Source: Nematopogon swammerdamellus (Eukaryota; Arthropoda; Insecta; Lepidoptera; Adelidae). Taken from it: a DNA stretch of 64,000 nt. The stretch lies in assembly GCA_946902875.1 (NCBI GenBank), contig OX336340.1, positions 19,607,566 through 19,671,565 of the forward strand, written 5' to 3'. The position numbers were made by a program, and so were the translations under genes. Below the pieces are notes generated by a model. It was not told the origin of the DNA, made no database searches, and saw nothing but the letters and a program-made list of their open reading frames with translations. Shown in pieces: positions 61,575-64,000 of the stretch (position 1 is the first letter of the stretch; the number at the start of each line of letters is the position of its first letter).

Positions 61575-62305
61575 GAGATGCCAAATTGAATCTGTATTAT
61601 TAACTGTTGATACCTACACGTAGACTGGATCGATCAATTTGTTCAAAAACGACAAGTCTAATTGAGCTAAACTAGAATATGAAGGATCGACTAACACACA
61701 AGCCGATGCGTGTACTGTGATGATTGATACATTTCAGAAGTTAGGAATTGACTATGATTAAATGTAGCTGAACATTAATTTCCGACGTGGTCTAGTTAGC
61801 TTACGCCTTAGCCTGATTTCAGACATGAGCCAAGTTAAAATATGTAAATTGAAATCCGGAGGCGAACAGATATTTGGCTCAAACTCTACATATGAAGTGC
61901 GCACGTCACGTTGCCTGGGACGCGGTACGTATTTAATCATACGAGTCTTTTACAGATATATTATTCAGATTTATTATCTCAGAGAGCTTATGTATAGACA
62001 TGCGAAAGTTTTATGCGCATGACTTGAGAGCTGGGTACGTAAGCCGTGCCGTGTTCAAGTCCTAGGTAAGCTTAATCGAACAATGGCTCGGCAATGTTTC
62101 ACGAGTGAGTTGGAAATACTATCTGAAAATACTATTAGACGTGGACAAGGCTGTATATAGAATTGTCAACTTAAACCTATTTCCTTTGCACTAAAGGATC
62201 ACCGCACTTACAACTCGCCTAATTATTATGTTGTGCTTGTTTATGTAAAATATTTTGAAACAATACAGTTTTTCTATCTAATGTTTATGTTTCGTTATAA
62301 TAATA
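61575..62305. other. No gene recognised
   Basis: Short open frames only. Confidence 0.35.
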
Positions 62306-62377
62306 AAAACCAGCCAAGCGCAAGTCGAACTCGCAAACGGAAATTTTCACACAAAAAAAAAACGTAAAAAAACACGA

Positions 62378-62720
62378 TAAACCATCTCGAAGAATGTAAG
62401 TAACTAAGGGTGAGGCCGAAGGCCGAGCTCCGTTCAGGTAAACGGTATTCCTTACGAGTTACTTACTTTCTTCAAGAAGGTTAATCTGAACGGTGCTGCC
62501 TTCGGCCTCGCCCTTAGTTACATCCTTTCTTAGGGAAGGTTTGTCGTCTTCTTCAAGATGGTTTATCGTCTTCCAGAATACAGCGCGGCCTTCGACCTCG
62601 CTTTTAATTACTTACATTCTTCAAGAAGGTTTATCTTATACCTGAACGAAGTTCGGCCTTTGGCCTCGCCTTTAGTAATTTACTTTCTTAGATAAGATTT
62701 GTCGTCTTCCAGAATACTTC
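62378..62720. repeat. Minisatellite monomers in opposed orientation
   Basis: 62378-62440 is an inverted monomer (GAGGCCGAAGGCCGAGCTCC). 62455-62720 has about three forward, more degenerate monomers (CTGCCTTCGGCCTCGCCCTT). Same unit as in the Helitron-like element, but no Helitron ends were seen here. A family E head fragment precedes it (62310-62345). Confidence 0.65.
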
Positions 62721-63011
62721 GTTAAGGGCACTGCAAATTAAAACTCTCTGACAACGACCCAAACCTGTAAGTGCTCAGGCCTCAGGTTTACATGTCGTCT
62801 GTGAACTTAAGTAGAGGCTTACAAGTCCTCCAGGTACTCACTTACAATCCCGCAAATGGTCTGTGAGCTTGCGTACAGGCTCGGAGTGTGACGCCAGACA
62901 GCTTACGAATGTAGGTACAATGAGATTATTCCACTTTATAACCAACTTCAGAAAAGTAACAAGCCCTCAATTCGACCCGAATTTTTTGTTTTACTGTAAT
63001 TTATACATATT

Positions 63012-63290
63012 TTTTTACATACATACCACACGCTGTATCTCGACAATTGGGGTAAGCAGAGTAATCGGTGTTGTGCTGCAATTGCTCTTGTAAATTATTA
63101 GCACAACACCGACCATCACGTTTAGCAATGTATTAGGACAAGATAACTATCAAGCAGCAAGTAAGGCATGAAGACCCACCCGCTGCATGACTCGGTGGAA
63201 GGACCGTGCCAAGGTGAGTGGTGGCTATCCTGTCGCCCTTTAGCACTGCACCATGTCCTTATCCCTTATGCACGGGGAGAGATGCAGGTA
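63012..63290 (-). mobile_element. Family C retroposon
   Basis: Inverted (CATA)n tail ACATACATACCACACGCTGT, GTAATCGGTGTTGTGCTGCA, TAGCACAACACCGACCATCA, GACTCGGTGGAAGGACCGTG and TCCTTATCCC, with the AGTCGCCTTTTACGAC core deleted, then ACGGGGAGAGATGCAG. Confidence 0.72.
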
Positions 63291-63299
63291 AGGTTGTAA

Positions 63300-64000
63300 G
63301 GTCGCTGTCACTTTTACATAATTGCCATCATTTAGTCTGGCGGCATGGAGGTGGGAACTGGCGGTAGGAGCGTTACGACACACGTACGTTTTACCTCCAA
63401 AAGCCACAAGCCGTAAAACCCCAGCGAACCCAACCCGCTGAGCCGGTGCTCAACTCGGCCTACCCCGCTCTATTTCCTCCTGTAGAACTCGTAAAAACTT
63501 TAATCTTTGCGAAATTACCTATTTGTGAGACCTAACGCCTGACCTTATTACTTTGGAGGTCACCTAATGCTATCTACTGTTAAAATATTTATGCATAGCA
63601 GCAGTAAAAGTGGCAATGTTTAAATAATACCTACTTACAATGTATATGAACACACCATCAAAAAATAATAATTGTATATTTAGGTCTGAGATCCTGAATC
63701 TGGAATTTATATGAAAGAATCTGACAATGTTTAATCTGCTTAAGGGGGTATCTAGAAATTAGACTATTTCACAAACAATTTAACAGCTTCCCTGTCCACC
63801 ATGCAAGACCTAAAATTTCATTCTCAAGTCCAATTGAGATTGTATCGTAGATTCATTAATAGGTTACCTGGCGATATATTTACAAATATATTTTTTTCGA
63901 GTTTTTGTAGTACGAGTCTATTTGATACCTTCTTGGAAAGTTGAAACCAAATCCTAAGCCATTCTAACAAGTATTATAACATTTTTTATCATCTAAAGTG
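63300..64000. other. No gene recognised
   Basis: No exon or element could be supported to the right edge. Confidence 0.35.

Overview
The window is a piece of an AT-rich insect nuclear genome, most likely lepidopteran. The evidence is spliced genes with short exons and repeat-filled introns, a D-2-hydroxyglutarate dehydrogenase of metazoan type, a secreted TIL-domain inhibitor, and a dense load of SINEs, hAT/Tc1 MITEs, Helitron-like, LINE and Penelope-like copies of the kinds common in Lepidoptera. The order is inferred from general character; no species is claimed.

Only two host genes can be supported. From 1500 to 10995, minus strand, lie eight exons of D2HGDH (422 codons, start codon present). 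The final exon or exons, carrying the rest of the C-terminal oxidase domain, lie beyond the left edge. All splice phases join without conflict. From 14733 to 17671, plus strand, lie three exons of a secreted protein with two ten-cysteine TIL domains; its last exon is not certain. The two genes are divergent, with 3.7 kb between start codons. No host gene could be recognised from about 18 kb to the right edge.

The rest is mobile DNA. The main autonomous elements are: an apparently intact two-ORF, I-group-like LINE (30946-36393) with a 10-bp target duplication; a 5'-truncated Penelope-like element (51330-53260) with RT and GIY-YIG domains and a 47-bp perfect inverted repeat at its ends; an internally deleted mariner copy (20808-21390); and three 5'-truncated copies of an element ending in a PD...ELT domain that may be a restriction-like endonuclease (about 125-630, 5237-5320, 37360-38037). 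A 2.76-kb Helitron-like element (54548-57304) carries about 31 copies of a 68-bp minisatellite. Five hAT-type non-autonomous elements have 8-bp target duplications (one with 7 of 8 bases matching). A palindromic MITE family has repeatedly been a landing site for retroposons.

The most interesting pattern is a modular set of SINE-like retroposons. Family A has a head in which a 5S rRNA internal control region sits between a tRNA-like A box and a tRNA-like T-arm/B box. Family D has an ordinary tRNA-like head. Family C has a head of unknown origin. A and D share a central block despite different heads and tails. Four A copies carry the C head, at least three with the same junction, so a chimeric master element probably spread. 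Nested insertions let several events be ordered in time.
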